Part shown: piece by piece, positions 27,292 to 36,728 of the stretch
Numbering within the stretch: position 1 is the first letter of the stretch
Layout of the letters: every line of letters starts with the position of its first letter
DNA from: Bacteroidales bacterium
GTDB lineage: Bacteria > Bacteroidota > Bacteroidia > Bacteroidales > BM520
Assembly (NCBI GenBank): GCA_031276035.1
Contig: JAISNV010000031.1
Location: 1 to 64,000, forward strand
Direction: 5' to 3'
DNA length: 64,000 nt
Notes under the pieces: generated by a model
What the model saw: only the letters and a program-made list of their open reading frames with translations
Database searches by the model: none
What the model was told of the DNA's origin: nothing
Made by a program: the position numbers and the translations under genes

Positions 27292-28038
27292 ATGAATACC
27301 GATAGTAATAAATATGTTTTTCTATATATCACAATACTTGTGTTGATTGTTGCTGTAGTTTTATCCCTCTTTTCAATTAAATTGCAACCCCTGCAGAAAG
27401 CAAATACGGATATCGAAAAAATGTATCAGATTCTAACGGCAGCAAATTATAAAAACATCAGTAAAGAAAACGTAATAAACCAATATGAAAAATTAACTAC
27501 GGAAATCATTATCAATAATGATGGAAATGTAGTATCTGTTTACTATTTCAAAAATAATGCAGATGAAGTTCGTGCCTTCAATTTATCCGTAGCAGAAGAA
27601 TATCAAAAAGCATTCGACGGAAAAACGGATTATATTTTACCTGTTTTTGCAGTAAAAAATCCTGATAACTCGATTACAAATGTAATTCCTGTTGCCGGTA
27701 AAGGTTTGTGGGGACCGATTTGGGGATATGTTGCAATTGCTTCCGACGGAAATACAATTACGGGAGCAATCTTTGACCACAAATCCGAGACTCCCGGACT
27801 TGGCGGCGAAATTTCTACTGAGAAATTCGCATCAATGTTCGAAGGGAAAATGCTTTTCAATAACAAGGGTGAATATGTTGCGGTAAAACTTGTCAAAGGT
27901 GGGATTTTAAACAGTAATATTGATCCGAAACACGGAGTTGATGCTATTTCCGGAGGAACTATCACTTCTCAAGGAATTGAAAAAATGATACATGATTGTT
28001 TAAAACTTTACATTCCATATATAAATAATAAATTATGA
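27292..28038 (+). CDS. nqrC: Na+-translocating NADH:quinone reductase subunit C
   Basis: This 248-residue subunit has one N-terminal transmembrane helix (about 9-28) and a periplasmic FMN-binding domain. The covalent FMN site is [12 protein letters not shown] with Thr223, and the [12 protein letters not shown] and [12 protein letters not shown] motifs are conserved in the family. It passes electrons between the FMN carriers of NqrB/NqrC and the NqrD/E iron centre. Its stop overlaps the nqrD start by 4 bases. Confidence 0.96.
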   Translation: MNTDSNKYVFLYITILVLIVAVVLSLFSIKLQPLQKANTDIEKMYQILTAANYKNISKENVINQYEKLTTEIIINNDGNVVSVYYFKNNADEVRAFNLSVAEEYQKAFDGKTDYILPVFAVKNPDNSITNVIPVAGKGLWGPIWGYVAIASDGNTITGAIFDHKSETPGLGGEISTEKFASMFEGKMLFNNKGEYVAVKLVKGGILNSNIDPKHGVDAISGGTITSQGIEKMIHDCLKLYIPYINNKL

Positions 28039-28649
28039 ACATCAGAAAATATTTAGGTCCGTTAAATAAAAACAATCCGATTACAGTGCAGGTATTAGGA
28101 GTTTGTTCGGCTTTGGCGGTTACTGCACAAATGAAACCGGCAGTTGTTATGTGCCTTGCCGTAACCGTTGTATGTGGAATTTCAAACCTCATAATTTCAT
28201 TAATCAGAAAAACTATTCCAAACAGAATAAGAATCATCGTCCAGCTCGTTATAGTAGCAAGTTTGGTAATTATTGTCGATCAGTTCCTGCAAGCATATTT
28301 CTACGAAATTAGTAAAATGCTTTCCGTTTTTGTAGGTTTAATAATCACTAATTGCATAATCATGGGACGTCTCGAAGCTTTCGCTCTGGCTAACAAACCG
28401 GTACCTTCTCTAATAGACGGATTGGCTAATGGATTCGGTTACGGAATTGTTTTGATAATTGTAGCTTTTTTCAGAGAACTTCTCGGTTCCGGTACTTTAT
28501 GGAATTATCAAATAATTCCCGCAAGTTTTTATGAATACGGCTATTTAAATAACGGTTTGATGACTTTACCGAGCATGGCGTTAATTATCATCGGTATCAT
28601 GATATGGATTCAACGTACCAAAGAAAGTGAATTACAAGAAAAACAATAA
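28035..28649 (+). CDS. nqrD: Na+-translocating NADH:quinone reductase subunit D
   Basis: This 204-residue integral membrane subunit has six helices. The fold is shared with NqrE and the Rnf subunits. Family motifs include [18 protein letters not shown] (start region), [14 protein letters not shown] (about 107-120) and [11 protein letters not shown] cysteine in the ITNC motif supplies a ligand of the membrane-buried iron centre shared with NqrE. The ATG overlaps the nqrC stop (ATGA-type coupling) and nqrE follows 3 bp later. Confidence 0.96.
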   Translation: MNIRKYLGPLNKNNPITVQVLGVCSALAVTAQMKPAVVMCLAVTVVCGISNLIISLIRKTIPNRIRIIVQLVIVASLVIIVDQFLQAYFYEISKMLSVFVGLIITNCIIMGRLEAFALANKPVPSLIDGLANGFGYGIVLIIVAFFRELLGSGTLWNYQIIPASFYEYGYLNNGLMTLPSMALIIIGIMIWIQRTKESELQEKQ

Positions 28650-28652
28650 TTT

Positions 28653-29264
28653 ATGGAATCATTAACAGAAATATTTGTACGTTCGATATTTACGGAAAAT
28701 ATGATTTTTGCATATTTCTTAGGAATGTGTTCATATTTGGCGGTTTCAAAAAATGTAAAAACCGCGTTCGGACTTGGGATTGCCGTTTGTTTTGTACTTG
28801 TTGTAACAATTCCTGTGAATTATTTAATATATAATTTCCTGCTGAAAGCCGGAGCATTAACTTGGATTTCAGCACAATTAGGAAATATTAATCTATCTTT
28901 CTTATCATTAATAATTTATATTGCAGTCATCGCATCTATAGTACAATTACTCGAAATGATAATCGAAAGATATTCTTCAGCATTATACAATTCGCTCGGA
29001 ATTTTTCTTCCGTTAATAGCAGTAAATTGTGCGATTTTAGGCGGTTCGCTTTTTATGCAGGAAAGAAATTTTCCGACAGTCGGACATAGCCTTGTTTATG
29101 CATTAGGCTCAGGAATAGGTTGGTTACTCGCCATTGTTGCATTTGCAGCGATAAGAGAAAAAACGAGATATTCAAAAACGCCAAAACCATTGCGCGGATT
29201 AGGAATCGCTTATATTACAACAGGTTTAATGGCATTGGCATTTTTAGCGTTTTCCGGAATTTAA
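28653..29264 (+). CDS. nqrE: Na+-translocating NADH:quinone reductase subunit E
   Basis: This 203-residue integral membrane paralogue of NqrD has six helices. Conserved features are [19 protein letters not shown] with the N-terminal iron-ligand Cys, and [14 protein letters not shown] with the second. Together NqrD and NqrE hold an iron centre between the inner and outer halves of the membrane. The gene lies 3 bp after nqrD and 11 bp before nqrF. Confidence 0.96.
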   Translation: MESLTEIFVRSIFTENMIFAYFLGMCSYLAVSKNVKTAFGLGIAVCFVLVVTIPVNYLIYNFLLKAGALTWISAQLGNINLSFLSLIIYIAVIASIVQLLEMIIERYSSALYNSLGIFLPLIAVNCAILGGSLFMQERNFPTVGHSLVYALGSGIGWLLAIVAFAAIREKTRYSKTPKPLRGLGIAYITTGLMALAFLAFSGI

Positions 29265-29275
29265 AATCAAGAAAC

Positions 29276-30523
29276 ATGAATGGATTAATCATTATAATTT
29301 CAATAATAATCTTTCTGATAGTTATCTGGTTATTAGTTATTGTATTACTTTTTGCAAGGAAAAAACTTATTCCTGGCGGAAAAGCAACAATACACATAAA
29401 CAATGATGAGAAGAGTGTTGAAAGCGACAAAGGAATAACTCTCCTCAATGCTTTGTCCGGCAATCAAATTTTCATGTCGTCTGCATGTGGTGGCGGCGGA
29501 ACATGCGGTGCATGCAAGGGAATCGTACTTTCGGGCGGCGGAACTATACTTCCAACTGAAACATCACACATAACCAGAAAAATGCAGGAAGAACAATACA
29601 GATTATTCTGTCAGGTGAAAGTTAAAGAAGATCTTGATATAGAAATTCCGCCTGAAATTTTCGGAGTGAAGAAATGGCAATGCGAAGTTATCTCTAACAA
29701 AAACGTTGCAACTTATATAAAGGAATTTATCGTAAAACTTCCCGATAATGAAACATTAGATTTTCGTTCCGGAGGATATATACAGGTGGATGTTCCTAAA
29801 TGTAATATTCCTTTCAGTAGTTTTGATATTGCCGATGAATACAGACAGGAATGGGACAAATTAAATCTTTTCGATTTAAAAATGAAAAATAACGAAAGTG
29901 AAGTTGTTCGTGCATATTCAATGGCAAATTGTCCGGCAGAAAATAATATCATAACATTGAATGTGAGAATTGCAACTCCACCTTTCGACAGCAAGAAGAA
30001 AGCTTTAAAGAAAGTTAATCCTGGAATCTGTTCATCATACATTTTTTCATTAAAATCCGGCGATAAGATAACTATTTCCGGACCCTACGGCGAATTTTTC
30101 ATTAAGGATACCGATAATGAAATAATGTTTATCGGCGGCGGTGCCGGAATGGCTCCGATGAGATCTCATATCTTCGATCTTTTCAAAACGAAACAAAGTA
30201 AACGTAAAACAACATTCTGGTACGGAGGAAGGTCTCTGAAAGAATTATTTTATATTGACGAATTTCAACAAATTGAAAAAGACAATGACAATTTCTCTTT
30301 CCATGTTGCTCTATCAGCTCCATCGCCAGAAGATAATTGGACAGGAGACACAGGTTTTATTCATGAAGTTATTTTGGAGAAATATTTAAGTAAGCATCCT
30401 TTTCCTGAAGACATAGAATATTACATTTGCGGTCCAGGATTAATGTTGGATGCTGTTCTAAAAATGCTTGACAATCTTGGTGTTCCAAAAAGTATGATTT
30501 TTTATGATGACTTTGGGAACTAA
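29276..30523 (+). CDS. nqrF: Na+-translocating NADH:quinone reductase subunit F
   Basis: This 415-residue subunit oxidises NADH. It has an N-terminal anchor helix (about 3-26), a ferredoxin domain with 2Fe-2S cysteines in SACGGGGTCGACKG and a further Cys in LFCQV, then FAD-binding RAYSMANCP and an NADH-binding GGGAGMAPMRSH region. A much longer open frame begins at 29120 inside nqrE. The ATG at 29276 is chosen because it gives the normal N-terminal anchor (MNGLIIIISIIIF). It is the last gene of the nqr operon. Confidence 0.96.
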   Translation: MNGLIIIISIIIFLIVIWLLVIVLLFARKKLIPGGKATIHINNDEKSVESDKGITLLNALSGNQIFMSSACGGGGTCGACKGIVLSGGGTILPTETSHITRKMQEEQYRLFCQVKVKEDLDIEIPPEIFGVKKWQCEVISNKNVATYIKEFIVKLPDNETLDFRSGGYIQVDVPKCNIPFSSFDIADEYRQEWDKLNLFDLKMKNNESEVVRAYSMANCPAENNIITLNVRIATPPFDSKKKALKKVNPGICSSYIFSLKSGDKITISGPYGEFFIKDTDNEIMFIGGGAGMAPMRSHIFDLFKTKQSKRKTTFWYGGRSLKELFYIDEFQQIEKDNDNFSFHVALSAPSPEDNWTGDTGFIHEVILEKYLSKHPFPEDIEYYICGPGLMLDAVLKMLDNLGVPKSMIFYDDFGN

Positions 30524-30554
30524 TTTATAATAATAAATATCCGAATTATATAAA

Positions 30555-31229
30555 ATGAATAAACGTAAAACAATTTATGCAATTATAGTTTTTTACGCAA
30601 TTGCTATCTGCTCAAGATATATCACCAATAAAACCGGAATTTTATCCGGAATGGATAATTTTTTCTTAAAAGCTGTTTTAGAAGGAATGGGGCCGGCAAT
30701 AGGAGCCTTAGTTGCAATGCTTATTTTTAAAATCCCAATGCAGATGAGCCTCAAAGGAAATTTCAAAAATATTATTATTCCTCTTTCAATTTATTGGTTT
30801 CTGCCTATAATTTTAATTACAGCGGTAGCCTATTTTACAAACCTAACATTTCCTGTTATAGGAGTTACAACAATTTTAATTTACGGATTATTGGAAGAAA
30901 TAGGATGGCGCGGATTTTTGCAACAATTATTAAAACCATTACCAAAATTTATCGGAATACTGATAATAACTATTTTGTGGTTTATTTGGCATTTGGATTT
31001 TAGTTTAACCATAGGTAATCTTATCTTTCTGGGAATATTGTTCTTAGGAAGTTGGGGTATCGGTTTAGTTGCAGACAAAACTAATTCTTTATTAGCCGTT
31101 GCTGCTTTTCATTCTTTGAATAATTTCTTCACAGAATTGAATACACAAAAAATTATCATTTTAGTTATACTTATTGTTATTTGGATTTTAACAATTGTAT
31201 ATAGAAGAAAATTGAAAGTTCTAACATAG
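30555..31229 (+). CDS. CPBP-family intramembrane glutamic endopeptidase
   Basis: This 224-residue membrane protein has six to seven hydrophobic helices and the Abi/CPBP motifs: motif 1 EEIGWRGFL (about 114-122, with the paired Glu), motif 2 FIWHLDF, and motif 3 FHSLNNFF. The family includes CAAX prenyl proteases (Rce1) and bacteriocin-immunity proteins. It starts 31 bp after nqrF on the same strand and could be read through from the nqr operon. Its substrate is unknown. Confidence 0.9.
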   Translation: MNKRKTIYAIIVFYAIAICSRYITNKTGILSGMDNFFLKAVLEGMGPAIGALVAMLIFKIPMQMSLKGNFKNIIIPLSIYWFLPIILITAVAYFTNLTFPVIGVTTILIYGLLEEIGWRGFLQQLLKPLPKFIGILIITILWFIWHLDFSLTIGNLIFLGILFLGSWGIGLVADKTNSLLAVAAFHSLNNFFTELNTQKIIILVILIVIWILTIVYRRKLKVLT

Positions 31230-31359
31230 TTTGATAATAGATAATATCGGTTAGTATTATGAGGTGCACAAGGAAATTATTAATTGAAGAAATTCACTTA
31301 TTAATTCAATCTTCTATCTATTTCGAAATACTTTATAAAAAACATTTAACTCACAAACC

Positions 31360-32274
31360 ATGAATCATACTTGCAATTTTTGCGCTCACAACTGCAACGT
31401 CAACAGAAACAATGAATCAGGCTTCTGTAAAATAGATTCTGGAATGTATATTTCCACTATTTGCGTTCATAAAGGTGAAGAACCTGTAATTAGCGGTGAG
31501 AAAGGAATTTGCAATGTGTTTTTTAATCACTGTAATTTGCAATGCGACTATTGTCAGAATTATCAAATCAGCGATAATAAAGGCGATTTACATCAATTCT
31601 CTATAGACTTAGAAAGTGCTTATTCTCAAATTGCTAAAATATTGGATAGCGGAATAAAGTCTCTCGGATTTGTTTCCCCAACTCCATACATTTCGAAAAT
31701 TCACGAACTTGTAAATCTTCTTCATTCGCGGAAGTATTTTCCTACAATTGTTTACAACACTAATGCTTACGAAAACCCGCAAACTATATTAGACTTAGAA
31801 AGTATTGTAGATGTGTATCTTCCGGACTATAAATATGCAAACGAAGAAATAGCAAAAAAATATTCTCACATAAATAACTATCCGGAAACTGCTTTAGCAG
31901 CCATTAAAGAAATGTATCGGCAAAAAGGTTCTGATTTAATTTTAGATGAAACCGGTTTAGCTAAACAAGGTTTAATAATCCGTCATTTAGTTTTACCTTC
32001 AAACATAGAAAATTCCAAATCGGTTTTACTGAATATAGCTTTAGAAATATCTTCCAAAGTACACATTTCCTTGATGTCCCAGTATTATCCGATTTATAAA
32101 TCTTACAAACATCCTGAAATTAATCGTAAATTAAGCGAAGAAGAGTATAATAGTGTAATAGATTTTATGGATGATTTGGGCTTGAACAGCGGCTGGGTAC
32201 AAGAGTTAGAAAGTTCGGAAAATTATTTACCGAATTTTGAAAACGAAAAAGCGTTTGGAGAAAACAAAAAATAG
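31360..32274 (+). CDS. Radical SAM protein of the PflX-like group
   Basis: This 304-residue protein has the radical SAM cluster motif C58-x3-C62-x2-C65 (HCNLQCDYCQNYQI), which binds a 4Fe-4S cluster and S-adenosylmethionine. N-terminal cysteines (Cys5, Cys8, Cys12, Cys23) may bind an additional cluster or zinc. Its pattern resembles the uncharacterised PflX-like relatives of pyruvate formate-lyase activating enzymes. The target of its radical chemistry is unknown, and no glycyl-radical enzyme gene lies nearby. It converges with the minus-strand gene ending at 32301. Confidence 0.88.
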   Translation: MNHTCNFCAHNCNVNRNNESGFCKIDSGMYISTICVHKGEEPVISGEKGICNVFFNHCNLQCDYCQNYQISDNKGDLHQFSIDLESAYSQIAKILDSGIKSLGFVSPTPYISKIHELVNLLHSRKYFPTIVYNTNAYENPQTILDLESIVDVYLPDYKYANEEIAKKYSHINNYPETALAAIKEMYRQKGSDLILDETGLAKQGLIIRHLVLPSNIENSKSVLLNIALEISSKVHISLMSQYYPIYKSYKHPEINRKLSEEEYNSVIDFMDDLGLNSGWVQELESSENYLPNFENEKAFGENKK

Positions 32275-32300
32275 CATAATTACACTACTCCACATCACTC

Positions 32301-34241
32301 TTAATTCTTAACTCCCAACTTAACTCTAAACTCCGTTCTTCGATTCAGAGCCCTCCCCTCTTCGGACGCATTATCGGCTATAGGGAATTTTGAACCGTAA
32401 CCTTTATAGATTAATCTTGAAGAAGCAATTCCTTTGGAAACTAAATAGTCGTAAACAACCTTTGCCCTGTTTTCAGAAAGTGTGAGATTATAAGCATCGG
32501 AACCTATATTATCCGTATGACCGCGTATTTCAAAATTTATTTCGGGATTTTTAGCCATCAAAGAAATCAATCTGTTTAATTCCACATAAGAAACACTTTC
32601 TAGCTCATAACTATCGTGAGCAAATACAATATTCCTTGCTATAATATCCTTTCCGTCTTCCAAAGGATGTAATCCGATTTCAAATATTTCGGAAATATTC
32701 TTTGCCGAAAGAGAATTATCGGAATAAATCATATATCCGTCAGCAGAAACAGTAATTCCGAAATCGACTTTATCTTCGATGCAAATAACAAAATGTCCGT
32801 CATTTGCTGTATTAATAGAACTTAACAGGTTAGAATTACTTGTTGAGACAAGCTCAACTAAGGCATTTAATTTTCCCCCTGTAACAATGTCAAAAACATA
32901 ACCTTCAATGCAAATAACAGGTACAGGGCGAATTTCTTCCGGAATCAAATAACAATAAATATCAAAATTGCCGCTTTCTGCAGCCGAAGAAACATAAGCT
33001 GTAGTTCCGTCCGGACTTACCAAGAAACATTGTTGATCGCTTTTGTCATTAATCGGATAACCGAGATTAGTTGCTTTATCTTCATGATTTTTAAGATCAA
33101 TTTTAAACAAATCCATTCCTCCCAAACCGGGATGACCATCAGACGAGAAATATAAAGTTCTGGCATCAAAATGTATAAATGGAGTTCTTTCGTCGCCGGA
33201 AGTATTTACGCGGTCGCCGAGATTCTTTGCTTCACCGAAATTTCCATCTTCATCCATAACGGAATACCAAATATCTGATTTTCCATAACCTCCGGGGCGA
33301 TTGCTCACAAAATAAAGAGTGTATCCATCAGACGACATATAAGGTTGGGTTTCCCAATATTTTGAATTTACATTACTTCCTAAATTTACGGGATTTGTCC
33401 AATTATTCCCGATACGATATGAACAATAGATATCACAACTTCCGTATCCGTCTCTCCAACCGCAACCGACAAAAAAAATCGTATTGCCGTCTGGAGAAAT
33501 AGTAATTCCGCGTCCATCCGCAAATTGCGGATAAAATTCATCAAATTTATAAACAGTATCCCAAATACTTAAATCTTCCGTTAAATTACGTTCTGCAATA
33601 TAGGCAACTTCATCAACAATTCTAATTATCTGTTCATTACCAATATATGTAGTATCTTCATAACTTCGCGTAAAAAACAGCTTCTTTTCATCGGCAGAAA
33701 TTGCAGTTATATATTCATTAATATTAGAATTTACCGGATAATCAATTCTTTTCATTTCAATCTGCAAAGGATTTTTCATAATCTCAAGTGCTGCACTTGT
33801 AATTTCAAGCAAAGAATCAACTAATTGGACAGGATATCTTCTTTTATCACTTTCATCTTTCATCATCAACAGCTTTTCCTTAGCTTTTTGATAATCACCG
33901 CATTCAACTGAAAACCTGTATAAATCGTATAAATTTCCGGCATATTTTAGATTTAAAACTTCGGCAGCTTTATCAAATAGCTCAACAGCAGCACAATAAT
34001 CATTCAGATCGACCATTATGCTGGCTTTCATTATATAAGCATCGCCAAAGAAAGGATCTTCCTTAATACAATTATCAACAGCAGTAATTGCTTTATCTAA
34101 TTCATTTTTAGAATAATATTTTTTTGCTGTTTCAAATTCTTTTTGAACTTTTTTGGATGGGATATAAATAGATTCGGATTTTTGAGCGAAAGAGATTTGA
34201 AACATTAATATAAAAATTAATGATAATAGTGAATGTTTCAT
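32301..34241 (-). CDS. PorE-like TPR / PD40 / OmpA periplasmic protein
   Basis: The 646-residue protein starts best at 34241 (MKHSLLSLIFILMFQISFAQ signal). An ATG at 34262 would add seven residues. The order of domains is TPR helices (about 22-140), a PD40/WD40-like beta-propeller (about 170-410, with repeats such as SPDGNTIFFVGCG and SSDGYTLYFVSNRPGG), a carboxypeptidase-regulatory-like domain (about 430-505) and an OmpA C-terminal domain (about 525-640; EIRGHTDNIGSDAYN). This is the architecture of PorE (PG1058), a T9SS component in Porphyromonas, but that protein is a lipoprotein while this one has no lipobox. It probably tethers an envelope complex to peptidoglycan. folD lies upstream. 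Confidence 0.85.
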   Translation of the reverse strand: MKHSLLSLIFILMFQISFAQKSESIYIPSKKVQKEFETAKKYYSKNELDKAITAVDNCIKEDPFFGDAYIMKASIMVDLNDYCAAVELFDKAAEVLNLKYAGNLYDLYRFSVECGDYQKAKEKLLMMKDESDKRRYPVQLVDSLLEITSAALEIMKNPLQIEMKRIDYPVNSNINEYITAISADEKKLFFTRSYEDTTYIGNEQIIRIVDEVAYIAERNLTEDLSIWDTVYKFDEFYPQFADGRGITISPDGNTIFFVGCGWRDGYGSCDIYCSYRIGNNWTNPVNLGSNVNSKYWETQPYMSSDGYTLYFVSNRPGGYGKSDIWYSVMDEDGNFGEAKNLGDRVNTSGDERTPFIHFDARTLYFSSDGHPGLGGMDLFKIDLKNHEDKATNLGYPINDKSDQQCFLVSPDGTTAYVSSAAESGNFDIYCYLIPEEIRPVPVICIEGYVFDIVTGGKLNALVELVSTSNSNLLSSINTANDGHFVICIEDKVDFGITVSADGYMIYSDNSLSAKNISEIFEIGLHPLEDGKDIIARNIVFAHDSYELESVSYVELNRLISLMAKNPEINFEIRGHTDNIGSDAYNLTLSENRAKVVYDYLVSKGIASSRLIYKGYGSKFPIADNASEEGRALNRRTEFRVKLGVKN

Positions 34242-34322
34242 AATTGAGATTTTGAGTTTCATATTAAATATCGGCTTTTATTCATTATCAACTCTCAATT
34301 GCCGCTCGTACTGCCTTGTGCT

Positions 34323-35198
34323 TTATCTTTCGCGTTTATAAGCTTTAAGTGTATTAAGAATCAATCCGGTTATTGTCATTGGTCCTACACCTCCGGGAAC
34401 CGGGGAAATGTAAGATGCTTTCTTTGATACTTCTTCGAAATCCACATCACCTACGAGAGCAAATCCTGATTTAGTTTTATCGGATGGAATTCTGTTTGTA
34501 CCGACATCGATTACAACGGTATCTTTTTTAATCATATCACCGGTAATAAATTTGGGACTACCGATTGCTGCAATAAGGATATCCGCCTGCAAACAAAAAT
34601 TCTTGATATTTTGTGTTCTGCTATGACAAAGTGTAACGGTACAATCGCCGGGATAAGCTTTACGAGAGAGCAAAATACTTGCAGGAGTTCCTACTATATT
34701 GCTTCTTCCTACAATAACACAATGCTTTCCGGAAGTTTCTATTTTGTAATACTCCAGCAATTTAAGAATCCCGAAAGGAGTTGCAGGTAAGAAAGTATCT
34801 TCACCGGCTACCATTTTTCCTACATTCACAGGATGGAAACCATCAACATCTTTTGAAGGATCGATTGCGTTAATAATCAAATCTTTGTCAATATGTTTCG
34901 GAAGAGGGAGTTGTACAATCATTCCATCAACTTCATCATCATTATTAATAAAATTAATTGTTTCAAGAAGATCCTCTTGCGTAATATTAGCCGGCAATTT
35001 GTATATTGTGGAAGTCATTCCGACAGATACACAGGCTTTTTCCTTATTATTAACGTAAGTATGACTTGCAGGATCGTCGCCAACAAGGATAGCCACAAGA
35101 TGCGGAGCTCTTTTTCCGGAGTCAATAATTTCGCTTACTTCTTTTTTTATTTCTTCCTTTATTGCCGAAGAAACTTCTTTACCATCAATTAACTGCAT
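34323..35198 (-). CDS. folD: Bifunctional methylenetetrahydrofolate dehydrogenase / cyclohydrolase
   Basis: This 291-residue enzyme converts 5,10-methylene-THF to 10-formyl-THF via methenyl-THF. It has the motif YVNNKEK with the catalytic Lys52 and Tyr48, DGMIVQLPLPKH, the GRSNIVGTPASILL cofactor-binding segment and the conserved PGGVGPMT loop. The length is normal. It lies 23 bp downstream of ffh on the minus strand, probably one unit with it. Confidence 0.97.
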   Translation of the reverse strand: MQLIDGKEVSSAIKEEIKKEVSEIIDSGKRAPHLVAILVGDDPASHTYVNNKEKACVSVGMTSTIYKLPANITQEDLLETINFINNDDEVDGMIVQLPLPKHIDKDLIINAIDPSKDVDGFHPVNVGKMVAGEDTFLPATPFGILKLLEYYKIETSGKHCVIVGRSNIVGTPASILLSRKAYPGDCTVTLCHSRTQNIKNFCLQADILIAAIGSPKFITGDMIKKDTVVIDVGTNRIPSDKTKSGFALVGDVDFEEVSKKASYISPVPGGVGPMTITGLILNTLKAYKRER

Positions 35199-35221
35199 AT
35201 ATCTTTATATTTTATGTTAGA

Positions 35222-36556
35222 TTACGCTCCACCTTTTCGCATCGCATTCATCATTCCTGCTCTTCCGGAACTTGAATTCATCATTTTCATCATTTTCTTA
35301 GCGTCTCCGAATTGCTTCAAAAGTTGATTAACTTCCTGAACAGTAGTTCCGCTGCCTTTAGCTATTCTCTTTCTTCTGCTACCGTCTATCATAATAGGAT
35401 TCTCACGTTCTTCGGGAGTCATCGAATGTATCATAGCCTCAATTCCTTTAAAAGCATCATCATCAATATCAAGATCTTTGATAGCTTTTCCCATTCCGGG
35501 AACCATTGCCATTAAATCTTTGATATTACCCATTTTCTTTATCTGTTTGATTTGATTTAGGAAGTCATCAAAATTAAAAGTATTCTTAGCAATCTTTCTT
35601 TGCAGTTTTTTAGCTTCTTCTTCATCAAATTGTTCCTGTGCTTTTTCAACAAGAGAAACAATATCACCCATTCCGAGAATTCTATCAGCCATACGCTTCG
35701 GATAGAAAACATCAAGAGCATCGACTTTCTCGCCGATTCCGACAAATTTGATAGGTTTATTTACAACTGCTTTTATTGTAAGTGCCGCACCGCCACGAGT
35801 ATCACCATCGAGTTTAGTAAGCACAACCCCGTCATAATCAATCTTATCATTGAATGCCTTTGCTGTGTTAACCGCATCCTGACCTGTCATGGAGTCAACA
35901 ACAAACAAAGTTTCATGAGGCTTAACAGCATTTTTTACGTTTGCTATTTCGTTCATCATTTCTTCATCTACAGCTAAACGACCGGCAGTATCTATGATAA
36001 TTGCCGTAAAACCTTTTTCTTTTGCATATTTGATTGCATGTTGTGCAATTTCTACAGGATTTTTATTTTCCGGTTCCGAATAAACCTCAACACCGATTGA
36101 TTCCCCTAGAACTTTAAGCTGGTCAATTGCGGCGGGACGATATACGTCGCCGGCAACTAACAATGGTTTTTTTGATTTTTTATTTCGAAGATAATTTGCA
36201 AGTTTAGCAGAAAAAGTTGTTTTACCGGAACCTTGGAGCCCGGCGATAAGAATAATTGCCGGATTGGCTTTAACATCAATTTCCGAATGTTCGCCGCCCA
36301 TAAGTTCAGTAAGTTCATCATGAACTATTTTAACTAATAATTGGCTCGGAGAAACGGCGGTAAGTATTTTTTGCCCCATTGCTTTTTCTCTCACTTCATC
36401 GGTAAAAGATTTGGCAACTTTGTAACTTACGTCGGCTTCAAGCAAAGCTTTCCTAACATCCTTAATTGTTTCCGCAACATTAATATCCGTAATATATCCT
36501 TGTCCCTTTAATATCTTAAAAGACCTATCTAATCTATCACTTAAACTTTCAAACAT
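35222..36556 (-). CDS. ffh: Signal recognition particle protein Ffh
   Basis: This 444-residue GTPase binds 4.5S RNA and signal sequences for cotranslational membrane targeting. It has the N domain at the start (MFESLSDRLDRSFKILKG), G-domain motifs GLQGSGKTT (P-loop), DTAGR (G3), TKLDGDTRGG (G4), and a methionine-rich M domain (RRKRIAKGSGT; a C-terminal run with many Met). A TACCTTTG promoter-like box lies at 36576-36583. folD follows in the operon. Confidence 0.97.
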   Translation of the reverse strand: MFESLSDRLDRSFKILKGQGYITDINVAETIKDVRKALLEADVSYKVAKSFTDEVREKAMGQKILTAVSPSQLLVKIVHDELTELMGGEHSEIDVKANPAIILIAGLQGSGKTTFSAKLANYLRNKKSKKPLLVAGDVYRPAAIDQLKVLGESIGVEVYSEPENKNPVEIAQHAIKYAKEKGFTAIIIDTAGRLAVDEEMMNEIANVKNAVKPHETLFVVDSMTGQDAVNTAKAFNDKIDYDGVVLTKLDGDTRGGAALTIKAVVNKPIKFVGIGEKVDALDVFYPKRMADRILGMGDIVSLVEKAQEQFDEEEAKKLQRKIAKNTFNFDDFLNQIKQIKKMGNIKDLMAMVPGMGKAIKDLDIDDDAFKGIEAMIHSMTPEERENPIMIDGSRRKRIAKGSGTTVQEVNQLLKQFGDAKKMMKMMNSSSGRAGMMNAMRKGGA

Positions 36557-36575
36557 AAAAATTCAATTTTGCCTG

Positions 36576-36583
36576 CAAAGGTA
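36576..36583 (-). promoter_or_regulatory. -7 box TACCTTTG upstream of ffh
   Basis: TACCTTTGC on the minus strand, 20 bases before the ffh ATG, matches TAnnTTTG. No good -33 element is visible. Confidence 0.5.
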
Positions 36584-36728
36584 GTTATTTTAATTGAGAA
36601 TGAAAGACAGGGAGTGTATAATTTTTACACTTGAAGGAAAAAGACGATAAAGCAAAAATATAATTTAAAACATAAACATTCGTCCTTTCATAATAGGATT
36701 TTCGAATATTTTAAACTTGAAAAATATA

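Noticed and set aside
29120-29275. Longer N-terminus for nqrF
   Set aside because: It overlaps nqrE by over 140 bases and gives a Cys/Arg-rich, non-hydrophobic start. The ATG at 29276 gives the normal anchor helix.
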